This document shows, in pieces, positions 63,668-64,000 of a stretch of 64,000 bases of DNA. The stretch is from Nereida sp. MMG025 (GTDB taxonomy: Bacteria; Pseudomonadota; Alphaproteobacteria; Rhodobacterales; Rhodobacteraceae), in the NCBI RefSeq assembly GCF_021654165.1, contig NZ_JAKFZN010000001.1, positions 558,001 through 622,000 of the forward strand, read 5' to 3'. Numbering within the stretch: the first letter of the stretch is position 1; each line of letters opens with the position of its first letter. A program made the position numbers and the translations under genes. The notes under the pieces were generated by a model, which worked only from the letters and a program-made list of their open reading frames with translations, searched no databases and had not been told where the DNA came from.

Positions 63668-64000
63668 ATGATGACGCCAGATGTGACGCCTTTTTTCGAC
63701 ACGGCAACCAACACCGTGTCCTATGTTGTCAAAGACCCGAATGGCCGCGCGGCCTGTATCATCGATAGCGTGCTGGATTTTGACTATGCCGCAGGACGCA
63801 CCGACACAAAATCGGCCGACACAATTATCTCGCATGTCAAACAACACGACCTTGATATTCAATGGATTTTGGAAACCCATGTCCATGCAGATCACCTGTC
63901 TGCCGCCCCCTATTTGCAAGACGCCCTTGGTGGGAAAATCGGGATCGGCCACAACATCAAGCTGGTGCAGGATACTTTTGGAAAGGTCTTTAACGAAGGC
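63668..64000 (+). CDS. MBL-fold persulfide dioxygenase (ETHE1/Blh-like), 3' partial
   Basis: 111 codons are visible before the window ends. AAAGG lies 9 bases before the ATG at 63668. The sequence MTPDVTPFFDTATNTVSYVV, IIDSVLDFDYAAGRTDTKSAD and ILETHVHADHLSAAPYLQ matches the ETHE1/Blh group. The iron-binding HxHxDH motif is intact. Blh oxidises glutathione persulfide and is often under persulfide-responsive ArsR repressors. The remaining domain, possibly a rhodanese, lies outside. Confidence 0.85.
   Translation, partial: MMTPDVTPFFDTATNTVSYVVKDPNGRAACIIDSVLDFDYAAGRTDTKSADTIISHVKQHDLDIQWILETHVHADHLSAAPYLQDALGGKIGIGHNIKLVQDTFGKVFNEG

Overview
The window reads as chromosomal DNA of a marine alphaproteobacterium of the Rhodobacteraceae (Roseobacter group). 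The grounds are the DUF455, DUF2312/GapR and DUF2189 proteins, an ALA-synthase hemA, an AmiC-PBP1A-PrfB block, a RodZ-like HTH protein, a lon-HU-tRNA-Val string and a complete alphaproteobacterial sox cluster. It is densely coded, with no rRNA, CRISPR array or insertion sequence that I could recognise.

Layout. 1-12 kb: cell-envelope and housekeeping genes (partial DUF455 ferritin-like gene, M23 peptidase plus bactofilin, DUF2189 membrane protein, prfB, PBP1A, amidase, aminotransferase, M48/TPR protease, DsbA-like thioredoxin). 12-25 kb: ispG, RodZ-like protein, hemA with an FNR-type box, M20 peptidase, two tRNA-Asp, pirin, two tRNA-Val isoacceptors, phosphatase, lipoprotein, HU and lon with a heat-shock-type promoter. 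25-34 kb: Sel1 protein and di-heme peroxidase that overlap head to head, an NTF2-like protein and a six-gene mrp Na+/H+ antiporter operon with A and B fused.

34-49 kb is the lithotrophic core. soxVWXYZABCDEF lies on the minus strand, opposite soxS-soxR-soxT1. Two metallo-beta-lactamase-fold genes, a second soxT and a DUF302 gene flank it. SoxR has the two-cysteine layout of persulfide-sensing ArsR proteins. AT-rich inverted repeats sit in exactly the soxS-soxV and soxW-soxX gaps, the two places where SoxR is known to bind in a relative. An intrinsic terminator separates soxXYZA from soxBCDEF. The expected scheme is: SoxT imports sulfur compounds, SoxXA and SoxB process thiosulfate on SoxYZ, SoxCD oxidises the bound sulfane sulfur, and SoxVWS keeps the periplasmic thiols reduced.

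49.1-56.7 kb is a mosaic mobile island between soxT1 and a tRNA-Thr. It has a 5'-truncated tyrosine integrase, an AT-rich orphan, an AlpA-like regulator, a small conserved protein, a Rep_trans-type replication initiator and a single-chain MmeI-like (type IIL) restriction-modification enzyme whose specificity region differs in base composition from the rest. This looks like a degraded integrative element carrying a defence gene.

57-64 kb returns to chromosomal genes: an orphan protein with a duplicated 19-bp palindromic tail, GapR, a lytic transglycosylase, a divergent pair of NTF2-like proteins, a FadJ-like protein whose dehydrogenase half looks inactive, and the start of an ETHE1/Blh-type persulfide dioxygenase.

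I found no wholly new system. The strongest second looks are the sox control architecture, the degenerate MBL beside it, the island with its R-M enzyme, the FadJ-like protein and the overlapping divergent signal peptides.
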